DNA from: Neurospora intermedia
Taxonomy: Eukaryota; Ascomycota; Sordariomycetes; Sordariales; Sordariaceae
Direction of reading: 5' to 3'
DNA length: 64,000 nucleotides
Assembly: GCA_037102815.1 (NCBI GenBank)
Contig: BTPP01000001.1
Span: 6,783,001 to 6,847,000, forward strand
Positions 1 through 12,659 of this stretch are shown one piece after another. The notes under the pieces are model-generated. The model was given only the letters and a program-made list of their open reading frames with translations, was not told the DNA's origin and did no database searches. The first letter of the stretch is position 1. Each line of letters opens with the position of its first letter. The translations under genes and the position numbers were made by a program.

Positions 1-3000
1 TACATTTCTAGCCTACAGACTATAAAAAACGTTTCTAGAAAATCTAAGCCTTCTATTTAGTTAAATCCTTGGACTACCCAACGGCTTTTAAATTTATATT
101 CTTCTTTAAAAGAATTAATAATATTATTATTATTAATATTATTATTTTCTTTATTATTTTTAATAATATTTTGGTTATTATTTATAGGTTTAATTTTATA
201 AACCCATCTACTGCCTAGAACTTTTCTATTTAGTAGCAGATTTACTATTTCCCAAGTATTTTGTCTTTCCAATTCTTCTACTTCTATTTTCATAGATTCA
301 ATCCACTTTTGGCTATAAAGACTAGAAATAGCCTACTTATAAGTAGAAGGTTCTTCAATATTATTAATATTATTAATAATATTTAATATAGAGTTATTTA
401 TATAATTTATCGGTTGATATTCTTGGTAATATTCTCTATCTTTCCTTGGTAGTAATACGCATATATTATTTAATAAATTATTATTATTATTTGGAAAGTA
501 ATCACTAGAATCAATAGTTCTAAGAAATCTACGTAGACCTTAATTATTTGTATTATAATTATTCTTATTAAAATTATTATTATTATTTTTATTAATATTT
601 TTATTAATATTAATTTCTAAAGCATCTTCTAATTCAGATTCGGCTTCTTCATTATTATAATTTTTATTATTATAATTATTATTTAAAAGAAATTCTTCCG
701 AAATATCTTTAATAGTATTATTATTACTATTATTACTAGTATTATTACTACTAGTATTATAAGTAGACTTAAGGGTATTATTATTATTACCATTATAATA
801 TATCCCTTCTAGTATTTTTAAATCTCTTACCCAGAAGGCTCTATTCTTCTGGAAATTATATATTTTATAATTATTATTATTTTCCCCAAAGCCTACTAAT
901 ATAGCTTTTTCGGCTTAGGAGCCCAATTTTGAAATATTTAGTCCTTTTAATTTATAATATACAACTAATCCCCAAATTCTAATATTATCAATATTAGGTT
1001 TTTCTTTATATTTTAATTCAAAGGGAGTTTTAAACCCTATAGAGCTATGGGGGGTTCTATTATATATATATACAGCCGTATATAACGCTTCACCCCATAA
1101 ATATTTAGGTAAATTAGCGTTAATTAATAAAGACCTTACTTTTTCTAGTAAAGTTCTATTAATTCTTTCAGGAAAGCCATTTTGTTCCTTAGTATAAGGA
1201 GCATTTAATTACTATACTATTCCTTTATTATTTAAAAGATTTTTAATTCTTTTATTAGTATATTTAGTACCATTATCGGACTGGAATATTTTAATTCTTT
1301 TATTATTAAGGTTTTCTTCCTTATTAATAAAATTATTAACGGCTTCGAAGACCTCTTCCTTACCTTTCAATAAGGTTATTTCTAAATAACGAGTAGCCTT
1401 GTCTATAAAGGTTATAAAATATTTATAATTATTATAGGTTTTAATAGCAAATGGACCACAAAGGTCACTACTAATTTTATCCAAATAATTATTATTATAT
1501 TTAAGAGTATTACTTATATTCTTAATACTTTTATTCTTTTTATTCGTTATTTTAGCTTAGTAGCAAATAGGACAATCTTTATTAAGATTCTTTTTATAAG
1601 TATAAGAAGTAATAGTATTTTTAATAATATTTTGAATATTATTATTACCACAGTGAGCAAATCGCTGGTGTAATATATTTAAATCAATCGATTTATTAAT
1701 ATTATTATCATTATTAATACTATTATTATTAATATTTTTATTATTAATATTTTTATTAATAATATTCTTAAGAGTATTCCTTTTAATATTCTTATTCTTA
1801 ATCTTCTTTATACTATTAATACTAATTGTATTAATATCGCCAGTAAATAGTCGATTTTTAGGTTTAATAATTTCTATTGGTAGAAAATATAAGCTATTTA
1901 TTTGCTCGCCAATACTAATAGTATTAGATTCTTTTCGAAGATAAATATTATATTTATTTGTTATATTATAATAATCCCCTTCTAAGGTAGAACTACTTAT
2001 AATATTTATACCTAATTCTGGCATATAGTAACAATTCTTTAATAATAGTCTTTTATTAGAATCTTTGAAATATACTAATACATTTCCAATTCCTAATATC
2101 GACCTTTGAGTAGCCTTTCCCCAAGAAACTAATTTTTTAGTTTCTTTAAAAGTATAAAAGAAATCCTTATTAGAAATAACATGAACCGCAGACCCAGAAT
2201 CTACTATAAAATTATTTTTATAGTTATTTTTATCGTTTTTATTAAACGTAGCCGAATAGTATAACTTAGGAAGGCTATTAAATAACCTTTTTATTCCTAG
2301 ACCTAAAATTTGGCTATAGTTAGCTTCTAGTTTGGTATATGGATTCTTTATATTATTATTTCTAATAATATTATTTTTAATATTATTATTTTTAATAATA
2401 TTTTTATTAATATTATTTTTTTGAATAATATTAATATTTGGGGTAATAGGGGTAGTATTTACCATTTCAATATCCTCGAAAATATCATCAGCGTAATCGT
2501 CGTCTTCGACTTCCGTAATTCTAGAATTATCAGAAGAAAGATTATTAGGTTTTTCTAAGTTAGAAAAATCTATTAAATCTTCTTCTTTTTCTTCTAAGAA
2601 TTCTTGAGGGGTTTTTTCTATTAAAATATTGATATTTTCTTCCCTCTTCTTCTTTGCTGGATTTTCTGGCCTTTTCCAATGCTTAGGAGCCTTTTCTGGG
2701 TGTAGAAAAGCACAATTTTCATGCTTATGCCCAGGCTTCTTGCAATAGGTATAGAAAATAACCTTTTTGGTTACTTTCCAAAGCTTCTTTCCTTTATAAG
2801 ATTTTAAATCCTTAAAGGGTTTAAAATTCTTATTAGAATTATAATTCTTATTATAATTCTTTTTAGAATTCCTAGAATTATTATTCTTATTATTATTAAA
2901 TAAAAGAATATTATTCTAGTTTGAAACTTTTCTTTTAGATTCGTCTAATAAAGACGAAGCCAAAGTTTCTAGGGTATAAGCTTTAGAATCTTTTCTAAGC

Positions 3001-3480
3001 TCTTGGGTTATAGAAGAAACTAAACCTTCAAAACCTTCCCCTAAATTAAATAAAATCCAAGAAATGACTACCTAGTTAGGTAGTTCAATTTCCCTAGCCT
3101 TTAACTCATTGGTTATAGCCTTAATTTTATTTAAATAGTCTTCCATATTCTCAAAAGAATTGGGGGTAGCCTCAAAGAATTCCTTAATAATAAGAAATTC
3201 GGAAGTAAATCCTTTAGGACTATATAAATCCTTTAGAATTTTCCAAACCTTATAGGTTGAGGTCTCGTATTAAATATAATATAGAGGGCCGTCTTCTATA
3301 ATTAATTATAGTTTAGCTAAGGCTTCCTTATCGTTTTCACTATTAATTTGGAATTTATCCCAAACTTCTGTAATAGTAAAATAGGCTTTAGCTCTTATAG
3401 CCTAAAGGGTATAATTTTCTATACCCTTAAGCTTTGGGAGTTTACTACTAGTATTACTAGTTATATTGAATTATTTATAC

Positions 3481-3762
3481 TATATATATATATATACTAT
3501 AATAATATATATATATATATATATATAAATATTTCTTATTATAATAAATAATTATTATAATATATCTTATATTTTATAATTCTTAACAGAATTATTTATA
3601 AGATCTAGTAAGACGTGTTGTTTTATATAAGAATTATAAGATAAAATATTTTATTCTTATATATAAAAATAATTATATTTTTAATAGAAATATAATTATA
3701 AAAATCTTATATTTAAGATTTTTATTCCTTATTATAAGGAATGAAAGACTGGTAGTCTTTTA
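3481..3762. repeat. AT-rich LTR-side sequence of the copia fossil, with TA microsatellite
   Basis: Alternating TA runs (about 3,481-3,530) are followed by AT-rich sequence that should be the upstream LTR/leader of the minus-strand copia fossil. A segment of about 110 bases (roughly 3,640-3,745) resembles sequence on the far side of the gypsy insertion (roughly 11,222-11,325). The gypsy element therefore landed in or beside a repeated LTR segment. The exact LTR boundaries cannot be fixed by eye. Confidence 0.5.
3758..3762. repeat. Target-site duplication (left copy, TTTTA)
   Basis: TTTTA immediately precedes the left LTR of the gypsy fossil and is repeated immediately after the right LTR at 11,217-11,221. 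A five-base duplication is normal for gypsy/Metaviridae integration, so the two LTRs belong to one insertion event. Confidence 0.8.
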
Positions 3763-4022
3763 TGTAAGGGGTGCAGTACAGTTGGTACAGATGCTGGCCT
3801 TAATTAATTAATAAGGTTCTATAAAGAAGAAAAGAGGGTAAAGGAGCGCCCTTTGGGCGGGTATAGCTAGTTGTTCTTTTTAAGGGACGTGTACGTACGT
3901 ACGGGCTATTGAAGTGCCGCAGCGGCAAGTAACTTGATTGGTCGTATTAGCTGCCGGCCGGTTGAAACTCGGACTAGCGAGATTGCTAATCGCTCTAGCT
4001 ACGGGTAGTAAGCTTTATAATA
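3763..4022. repeat. Left LTR of the gypsy fossil
   Basis: It begins TGTAAGGGG and is collinear over its whole 260 bases with 10,957-11,216. Landmarks shared by both copies include an ACGTACGTACG run and a GTGCCGCAGCGGCAAG segment. Its outer part carries clearly more C-to-T change than the right copy. Confidence 0.9.
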
Positions 4023-7000
4023 TTAGCCCCCTCCTCCCTTCTAATTAGAAGACTACTTACAAGTTTGTACTCCGTTATGTATATTCCTAAAATTAGACGA
4101 TAAACTTCCTCCCTACTGCTGCCTACATTATATTTGAATAATTTATATTTTTTAAATTGCTTCCTCTTTTTTTCTCCTCCTCCTTTTTCCTCCTTTAATA
4201 AGACTACGACCTTCTATTGTAAGTATCCCTATACCGCCGTTTTTCTATTGCTTTAACTTTTATTTTACCTCTTTCTTTTATTTTTTTATTACTTCCTTAT
4301 AATTCCCTCCGTCGTTTATTCTACCTTTACCCCGTTTTTATACTAATATATTAGTAGTAATTCGTTTAAAATATTTAATACTCCTAACTAGCCTAATTTC
4401 GATTAGTTTGTCTAATTCTGGTAATTTTAATAATTCTTATAGTAGTAATAGTAGTAAGGCTCCTCCCCTACTCCGCCTATAATTTCTACTCCGATTCCTA
4501 AAAAGCTTAAGATCCCTAAGTTGGTTTAAACCTAGCCTAGTACGATTACGGTCGGTATTAGTAAAACTATTACTAACGATGTAATTTTAGTTTTTATTAT
4601 TAAAGTAATTAAATTTTAACCTAATTAGTATATTTATTACCTCTTTTATAAATATAATTATATTATTACTCTTATAAGTAATTCGGCTACTATTTATTTA
4701 TTTTATTAGTATAGTAAGGTAGTTTATAAATTAATTTTAATTTAGGTTTAGAATACCTTCGCGGTTTAATATACCGTCGATTATATTTTCGGTCTTTAGT
4801 AGGCTATTTTCTTAATTGTTTTTAAGGTGCTATTTAATTTTTCTTTTTTAAAAGAGAAAGGTTTTATTCCTTTGTAGGTTATTCGTTTTGCCCGTTTTAT
4901 ATTTTAAATTTAATTTTTATAGCGGCTTTTGGGGTAGAATTAGTATTAAAGCGGCTATCGTCCGCCTACCGAATCCCGCTATCGAACCCGGCGAGTTTAA
5001 TATTAATTTTTTATTAGGAGTTTAATTAATTAAACTCTAGAAGAGGATAATTGTTTTAGAATTCAATATAAATTAAATAAAGTAGGTAGTAGAACCCCCT
5101 ATTATAAGGTTGATAAATAAATTTATTAATTAGTATAATAAAGAGTTTAAAGAGAAGAAGAAAAAGAAGAAAGAAGTAATTATTATTATTATTACTAAAT
5201 CCTCCGTTTTAATAGCCGGCCTTTCTAATACCTAACTTAAATGCTATTTTCTAATTTATAAGAAGGATAATACTTTTAATAAATGCCCTTATACTAATAC
5301 CCTTGCTACTACCACCCTTTGTAGATTCGAGTAATAGGATACTTTAATCCCTTAATTACCCCTTAAGGTCCGTCCCTCGGACGGTATTCGCCTACTCTCC
5401 TTACTATTATTTAATATACGTTTAGAGAATATTCGCCTTTATAATATATATAAACCTATATTAAAGAACTTTGTTAATAGTAGAAGGGAGGATATTAATT
5501 CTTTTAATATAAATAGTGCTATAAGGGATTTATTAAATAATAATATTATAAAAGATATTTAGTATTTTAAAGTAATTTTAGGCTTAGCCCGAATAAAATT
5601 TTTATTTAGTATAGTATTATTTAAGAATCTTTAATTCTATCTCTTAATAGTAATTCCGTAATTAATTTTATATTATCCGTCAATAAATTCGTAGTCCTAT
5701 ATATTATTAGGCGGGTACTTTTTAATATAATAATTAAAGGGTCCATTATTCGTTGCTATTGGGCCGTATTTAGCTTTAAACCGGTTTAACGCTACTATTT
5801 CTAAGAATTTTTATAGTAATTTTTAAATTAAATTCCGATACCCTTTCTACTTTATTAAGATTTCTCTAACTATTCCTTTATATTTTCTTATAATATTAGT
5901 ATATAAAATCTCTTTAATTTAGAATTTTAATTCTCTTTTAATTTTAATAGTAGGTAGTTAATTATTAGTAAATCTTTAATTTAGGAGGGGATTAGTAGTA
6001 GTTTAACGGAGAAGATCGATATAGAAAATATTATAAATAACCCGAGGGAGGCTAAAAAACTCTACTACGTACGGAGAAAGGATTTTAAAGATTATATATT
6101 TTGTATATAATTAATTAAATTTCTTCTTTAAGCGGTCCGTTATATAATTCTTTAAATTAAATTAAACTTTATTTCTAATTTGGAAGTATTCGGCCGGCTA
6201 GTAACGTTAATTAGCGAATTTCTTTTACTTTTAGGTAACTATAGCTATAATTATTTAATATAGGTTTATAATTTATTATAGTTTTTATACGAATTAATAA
6301 ATCCGTTTTTTAATAGAGAGAAGGGGAGCTCCTAAACGGGCTTCTTCCCTTATAATAGAGATTGGAAATTTTACGTTAAATCTATATATAGCGAAGAAGG
6401 GAGATATTTCGATAGAGGTATTAATATGGCTATTAATAATTAATTAAGCTATAGGGTATTATTTATCCTAATTGTTTTATACGTAGTTAATTACTGTTCG
6501 GAGGTATATATATATCTTTTAATTTATCCGTTCGAAGCTACCGTCGGTTTGGGGGTAGTAAATTATATTTAAAAGACGTTTAATATTAAAAAGTTTATAA
6601 AGTTTCGCTTAAAACTAGCTAATTTAATTTAACCTTCGGTCGTTTATAATAAACTATAGGAAATTATAATAATATATAAAGTATTGTAAGAAGCGTTCGG
6701 TATATAATTCGGCTTCTATTGAAGGTATTAATTTTAATATTATATTTTTATTTAACTAATCTTTAATTACCTAGAAATAAATATTACTATTAATTTTAAA
6801 GAGGTTTGTAATAAAATTTATTTATATTTCTCTATTAAATTAATTTAGTATAAATAATAATTATATTAGGCTTTATTTCTATTCTCTCTATACTTTTATA
6901 GAATTGTAAATATAATAATTGCGAAGGAACTATTATATATAGGTATTTAGTAGCGGTTAATAAAAGTACCGACTAAATATAATTATTATACCTTTACAAT

Positions 7001-10000
7001 TAAAATAATTGAGGATATACGAATTATAAATTACCTATATTAAAATAGTATAAAGTATATTAAATTATTAGGATTAGTCTATAAGGTTTATAGCGTTAGA
7101 TTTAATATATATTAGAACCCCTAAGATCTAGAGACGGCCCTAATAGAGGAAGCGGCCTCTAGAGTTAATATTATAATCCGTAATTTAAATCTTTAGCTTT
7201 AATATTAGGTTAAAGTATCTATTATTATTTTGGATTACAATTTTAATTTATTAATAGAAATAATCTTTTAACGCTATTTAGTTCTAAAGTTGCTATAAAT
7301 CCAAATTTTTAAATACTTATACGCCTTCTTACTTAGAGAGGACTATTTAGGATATTAAAATTCGAAGTAGCGAATATTTTTCTAGTATAGAATTCGGGAT
7401 TATTTATAGGTTATAGGCTTCCTAGTCCTCCTCTATTAATATATTCTACTCCCTACGAAAAAGCGTATTAGGGATTATACTCTCTTTCCTTAATTAATAT
7501 TTAATATTAAAATTGAAATAGAATAAATATTTAGCCTACTGTACTTAATATTTTAAAAGCCGTTGTATTTTTATAAAATATTTAAAGTTATAGTAGTTTA
7601 TTAGGATAGTAAAGGATTTATAATTCTATAGCTCCGCTAACTATTATTCTAAATAATTAATAATTATTAATATTTCTTTATTATAAATTAGGTAGTTCTA
7701 TTTAGTAGCGTTGAACTTCCGTAAATAATATTTTATAATTATATATTTCCTAATATTATTAACTTTTTGAAAGATAATACCCCCGAACGTAAAGCCGCTA
7801 TAGTCCGTTTTGAAGAATATTTTCTTATCCGGATTAAATTCAGTAAGAATCGGAGCCTAAGTAAATAATATCTTCAATAATTGAAAGGCGGCTTTATATT
7901 CCTTCGTTTATTTAAATATTACTCCTTTGCTGGTTAATACTATAAGGGGGGTTATAATTTTAGAGAATTAGGGTATAAATATTCTATAATAATTAACGAA
8001 TTTAAGGAAGCTATATATACCCTTCTAGGAGGTAGGAGGCAGCTATTTAAGAATTGCTTTAACCTTTTTAAAGTTAATTTAAATTCCGACGCTAGTATAG
8101 ATAATAAACCCGAAATATTTAACCTTTTTAACAATAAATTTATACTTATTTAGGTTAAGGTATAGTCCGGCGTTTAGGAACTTTTATAATACAAGACGGA
8201 CTTTAATTTTATAGTCTATTTTAGAGCCCGAGGTATAAATAAGGATATTATTTATATATACTATATAGAATTTATTTAAATATTTTTATAAGATAAAATT
8301 AATATACTATTAAAAGGTCGTTGGGGCGCCTATTAGCCCGAAGGGGACGATTAACTACTCGAATAAACCGTAGCGAATCTTAAATACTATCTTCTACTCC
8401 TCTCCTATAGTTATACGAATTTTATAGAAGGTTTATACAATATTAATTTTAATATACTATTTTACTCCCTTTAAAATATAGAATATTTCTTTAATAAGTA
8501 GTAACGGATACCGGTCTATTCGAATAATAGTATTTAAGGTTTAATAATTGTAATAAAAGCGGAGGCTGCTACCCGGCTTCCGAACGAATAATACGGATAT
8601 ACCTACTTTAAAACTATTTATTCTAATAAACTCTTTATTTAGTAAATCCTTTAATATCTTCTTTAGGATAAGAAGTTCTTTGCGGGTTATATTATATAAT
8701 AGGCTAAAGGGTAAAGGAAATTCTTTACTATTAGGTCCTTTTTTAATTTCGATATAATAATTAATACTAGGGCGATAGGGATTCTATTTATTGGCATTCT
8801 CCTTTATTTATAACGGAAGGAGGTTATAATATACTAAGGGAATTATCTTTTCGAATTACTCTTTAATATAGATTTTCTTTAATTATAATACTTTTTCTAT
8901 ATCCTTTAAATTAACTATATATATAGCTTCTTCGGCCGCTTTATTACCGAACTCTTTTTATAAACGGCGAACGTAATTTATAAAGGTAGTAGTAAATATA
9001 TAGGTAGCGGATTTAATATTTTTAACGAAGTCTATATCTAGTATCTATTCTCCTCTAATATATAGGACCCAATAGTCCGTAATACCTAAATATATCCGCT
9101 TCTTATAAGGGATAAAGTATACCTTTATTATTTTTAATTATAATTTACTTAGGATAATAGGAAATTCTAAAAGGGGGATAACGTACGTATATATTAGGTA
9201 TACGTACTTATTAATTTTAATAAGGAAGTAGGTAAGCCTTTAAATAGTAGTTCCCTTTATAGTAGTGGAAGCTCCTTTTATATAGCGAAGTTTAATAGAA
9301 ATAATAGGAATATTAAAATTTTTAATAACCTTCTTACTAATTATAATATAGTATTAATAACCCTTATTAATAAGGGCGTAGAATAAATTACAGTTATTAA
9401 TAATAAATAGGATTAATATAAATTCTATTTTTATTTACGATTTAAATTTGAATTCTTCTACTTTATTTAGTACCTCTAAGGGCTCTAAAGCCCGATTTCG
9501 CTCCGGAGCTACTCTTTTCCCTATTTAGGGGTAGAATTTAATTCTTCGTCCTCTTTTAATAATAGAGGAATTTCTATAGTAGTAGTTTAAATACGGATAT
9601 TATTATTCGGGGGAATTACTAGCAAATAAAAATAATTATTTATATAGTAATTAGAAACTCTATAACGGAGGTATAAATTATTATCCTTATACTTCTAATA
9701 CTCTTTATTAAAGACCTACTTAGTATATTTAAGGGAAGTAGACGAATTTAAACCGCTTCGCCCTTAATTATTATAACCCTTAGTAAATACGCTAATATAA
9801 ATAGTTCCTATAATAGTATTACTATTAATATCCGTAGCATAATTCTTAAACGGATTTGAAGGCAGGGTAGAAGATTGCTAGCGTTAATTATTAAACTTCG
9901 GAATATTAACGTAGGACGTAGGGAGGTAGAAACTATTATTTTAAGTAATATAACCCTACTAATTACGAAGGTATTTATAGTAATCTTCTTTGAATTTAGA

Positions 10001-10956
10001 CGTACGTTTATAATTGGTAATATAGTATTATATTTAGGCTATATATATACAATAGTCGTTTGAGAGGTCTACTAGGAAGAATTTATTATAAAACTTCTTA
10101 TTAATTATATAACGGAAGTATACTAATTTAATTAGGCTCTCCCAATTATAATTACTAATTTTTAGGAGCTCGTTATCGAAGGTAGCGAAGAAAATCGCGA
10201 ATAATTTTCCATCTTTCTAATATAGGCAAGAAAGCTTATTAAAGGTAATATTTCTATTTTAGTATAAACTAAAGATTATTTAGATTTAATTGAGTAAGGC
10301 CCTGGAATCTTCTTTGCTACGGGTAGTCTTACTAATTTAGAACCTTTTAAATTATAATTATTTATCGTCGGGGAGCGTATTGAGAATTTTATACTACGTA
10401 GCGTCGCGATTAGTACGAAGCCTAACCTTAATATTAGTATTATACGCTTCAATAAATTTATTATAATAAAAGAAAAAGGTATAGGGTTGCCTATCCTATT
10501 TAAGGAATTTAAAAGGCTTTCTTTTATAAAGGGTAGTACTATAACCGTTATTTTAGTTAATAGAGGTACTTAAAGCGGGGATATTTAGGTCCGCCGTTTT
10601 TATTAAAGTATTTATAAGTAGGAAGTTTAGGCGCGGAGTAAGGATAGGGTTAGAATTAGAATTAAAGAGAAGGGACTTAATATAATTATAGAGAGAAGTA
10701 CTACTATTTAATATTTTAATAAAGCTTTTTATAAGGCCGTCGCTAGGGGTACTACTGCTAGTATTTTACTAGTTACCGCTTTAGGAATTATAAAACTCCT
10801 CTATATCGTCGAGGTTTATATCGTTAAATCCGACTATAATAATTAATAAATACTATAATGCCGCGCTGTAAATTATTAGCCGTCTTTAATTTCCGCTCTA
10901 CTAATCCACTATTAAATTCTATTATATCCGCTAGTAAAAAGGAAAGTAGAACCTAA

Positions 10957-11216
10957 TATAAGGGGTGTAATACAATTAGTATAGATACTAGCCTTAATTA
11001 ATCGATAAGGTTCTACGAAGAAGAAAAGAGGGTAAAGGAGCGCCCTCTGGGCGGGTATAGCTAATTATCCTTTTTAAGGGACGTGTACGTACGTACGGGC
11101 CACTGAGGTGCCGCAGCGGCAAGCAACCTGATTGGTTGTATTAGCTGCCGGCCGGTTGAGACTCGGACTAGCGAGACTGCCAGTCGCTCTAGCCACGGGC
11201 AGCAAGCCCCATGACA
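10957..11216. repeat. Right LTR of the gypsy fossil
   Basis: This is the direct repeat of 3,763-4,022, ending CATGACA, with the TTTTA duplication following. It keeps more C and G than the left copy, so RIP was lighter here or less complete. Confidence 0.9.
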
Positions 11217-11221
11217 TTTTA
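11217..11221. repeat. Target-site duplication (right copy, TTTTA)
   Basis: This is the partner of 3,758-3,762, immediately outside the right LTR. Confidence 0.8.
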
Positions 11222-11327
11222 TAAGAAATATAAGACTTGGATGTCTTTTTCTTATATAAAAATAATTATTTCTTTTATTTAAGAAATAATTATAAAAATC
11301 TTTAAGATTTTTAATCCTTATTTTAAT

Positions 11328-11376
<49 letters not shown>

Positions 11377-11420
11377 TCTACCCTTTTATTTAAGGGACCC
11401 TTATTTTTTTACAATGGAAA
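11222..11420. repeat. Continuation of the copia LTR-side sequence with TA microsatellite
   Basis: About 110 bases resemble sequence left of the gypsy insertion and are followed by an alternating TA tract (about 11,326-11,373). This is the right half of the site split by the gypsy element, or a second copy of the same LTR segment. Confidence 0.5.
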
Positions 11421-11519
11421 AAATCCTTAAATATTTCTTAAAGAAATAAATAAGTATCTGAAAAATCAATAGTTTTTCAAAGGGGTTTTTATTCTAAGGC
11501 TATATATATAATTATAAAT

Positions 11520-12180
11520 AACTATTTAGTATAGCTAAGGAATATCCTGAAGCCAAAGAATTCCCTTATCCTTTTTAATCTTTAGATCTTTAATAAAATC
11601 TAAAGCTAAAGCAAAATTCAAGGGGTTTTCTTCAGCCTAACTATCTTTCCACCACTGAGTTCCTTCGTCTGGACCTTCCCAACCTATTTATAAAATTTCG
11701 AAAGCTCCTTTAATAATTTCGTTCTGTACCGCTTCTGGATATTCGAAAGGAATATTTAGAAGGATACTTCTTTCGGCTTTAATTCGATAGAAAACGGAAT
11801 CGAAAGAAATTAGGAAGGTAGTTACTTCGGGAAGGTTGAAGCTGAATTTGAAAATACCGAATTGTTGAACGTAATATTCGGTTGAAATCGGTTATTCTAA
11901 TTAAAGAAGGTAATAGAGGGTAGAAGAGAGAGAGGCGTCCTTTTCTAAAGAATAACTAATCGAATAAATATATTCTTTATAAACCGGCGTTTAGTCGGGA
12001 AGGAAGATAGTACGGAATCCGGGCTTATAACCTATTCGAAGGCCTTTTTCGTAACCGACTATATCCTAGAAGGAAAAGCCGTAAGGGTAGAAGAAAAGAA
12101 AGAAATAGTCTTTTTCTTCTTCGTGGAAAAAGATGGAGGCTTCGTTGGAAATTAAGAGTTCTTCAGCTATAGATGGGTAG
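11520..12180 (-). pseudogene. RIP-decayed relic of an unrecognised protein-coding gene
   Basis: On the minus strand one frame reads as normal protein for long stretches, broken by several TAG/TAA codons of the kind RIP makes from CAG and TGG. Readable segments include SNEASIFFHEEEKDYF, STEYYVQQFGIFKFSFNLPE and EGPDEGTQWWKD. The composition (many E, K, F, W) is that of a soluble host protein rather than a retroelement, but I do not recognise the family. Being RIPed implies that it was once duplicated. An intact relative elsewhere in the genome is therefore likely. Confidence 0.5.
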
Positions 12181-12530
12181 AGGAGTTAAAAACGAGTAGA
12201 ACGGTATGTAGTTTGTGTGTGTAGCCTTTATATTGGTAAAGATATAGAAGAGTGACTATGGAGAAGAAAGAAGGTTTCTTTCTCGAGGGAAGGCTTCCTT
12301 CTTATAGACTTTCTGAGCCAACCGGTTGTCCTATGGACTGGCCGATTTCGTCATCGGATTCTTTGGCTTCCGAGGATTCCGGAAACGGTTTATTTGTTTG
12401 TTTTCGTTGAGGAATGGCCGAGGAATGGGAATTCCAACGTCCTTTATTTACCTGGGCCGCTTTCGGAAGCTGGGCATTCCAAGGCTTTCTTTCATTCCTA
12501 GGCCGCTTCCTAGAGCTAGGCATTCCTAGG

Positions 12531-12595
12531 CCACTTCTAGAAGCCACTTCTAGAAGCCACTTCTAGAAGCCACTTCTGGAAGCCACTTCTAGAAG
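12531..12595. repeat. 13-bp minisatellite, five units (CCACTTCTAGAAG)
   Basis: There are five head-to-tail copies of CCACTTCTAGAAG. The fourth differs by one base. The unit contains the palindrome CTTCTAGAAG. Confidence 0.95.
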
Positions 12596-12599
12596 CCAG

Positions 12600-12638
12600 C
12601 AGTACAGAGCCTCAACGACCAGTACAGAGCCTCAACGA
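12600..12638. repeat. 20-bp direct doublet (CAGTACAGAGCCTCAACGA)
   Basis: There are two adjacent, nearly identical copies, directly followed by the telomere-like doublet. Confidence 0.9.
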
Positions 12639-12650
12639 GGGTTAGGGTTA
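12639..12650 (+). repeat. Interstitial telomere-like sequence, GGGTTAGGGTTA
   Basis: Two TTAGGG-type hexamers match the fungal/vertebrate-type telomere repeat used by Neurospora. Two units can occur by chance, so this is only suggestive of a healed break or subtelomeric origin. Confidence 0.5.
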
Positions 12651-12659
12651 TATACTGGA

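Larger units (their letters stand above)
1..3762 (-). mobile_element. Ty1/copia LTR retrotransposon fossil, broken, left end outside the window
   Basis: Read on the minus strand, this is the gag-pol of a copia-family element. A gag zinc-knuckle-like region lies near 2,700. An aspartic protease with DSGS-type active site and the GAG-pre-integrase motif lie within 1,557-2,465. An integrase core (1,212-1,484) and the beginning of reverse transcriptase (57-293) follow. The order protease-integrase-RT is the copia order. The LTR side is the TA-rich stretch from about 3,480. The sequence is extremely AT-rich with poly-Asn-coding tracts, the signature of heavy RIP, and carries many interruptions, so it is an inactive fossil. 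Age cannot be estimated because its second LTR is outside the window. Confidence 0.85.
3763..11216 (-). mobile_element. Gypsy (Metaviridae) LTR retrotransposon fossil, full length but broken
   Basis: Two 260-bp direct LTRs (3,763-4,022 and 10,957-11,216) flank about 6.9 kb of very AT-rich DNA. A TTTTA duplication lies outside both ends. On the minus strand the region about 8,560-7,950 retains the order of conserved gypsy reverse-transcriptase motifs (RYPLxLI, YTK, FGLxxAP, YxxDILIY type), so gag should lie to the right and integrase to the left. The body is saturated with RIP-type change and has dozens of interruptions, so it is a dead fossil. It inserted into copia LTR-side sequence and is therefore younger than that element. 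The LTRs differ mainly by C/T change. Confidence 0.9.

Noticed and set aside
12302-12547. Overlapping frames on both strands of the repeat island
   Set aside because: Both arise from the same repetitive DNA. Neither has homology or a start context, so they are covered as an island.
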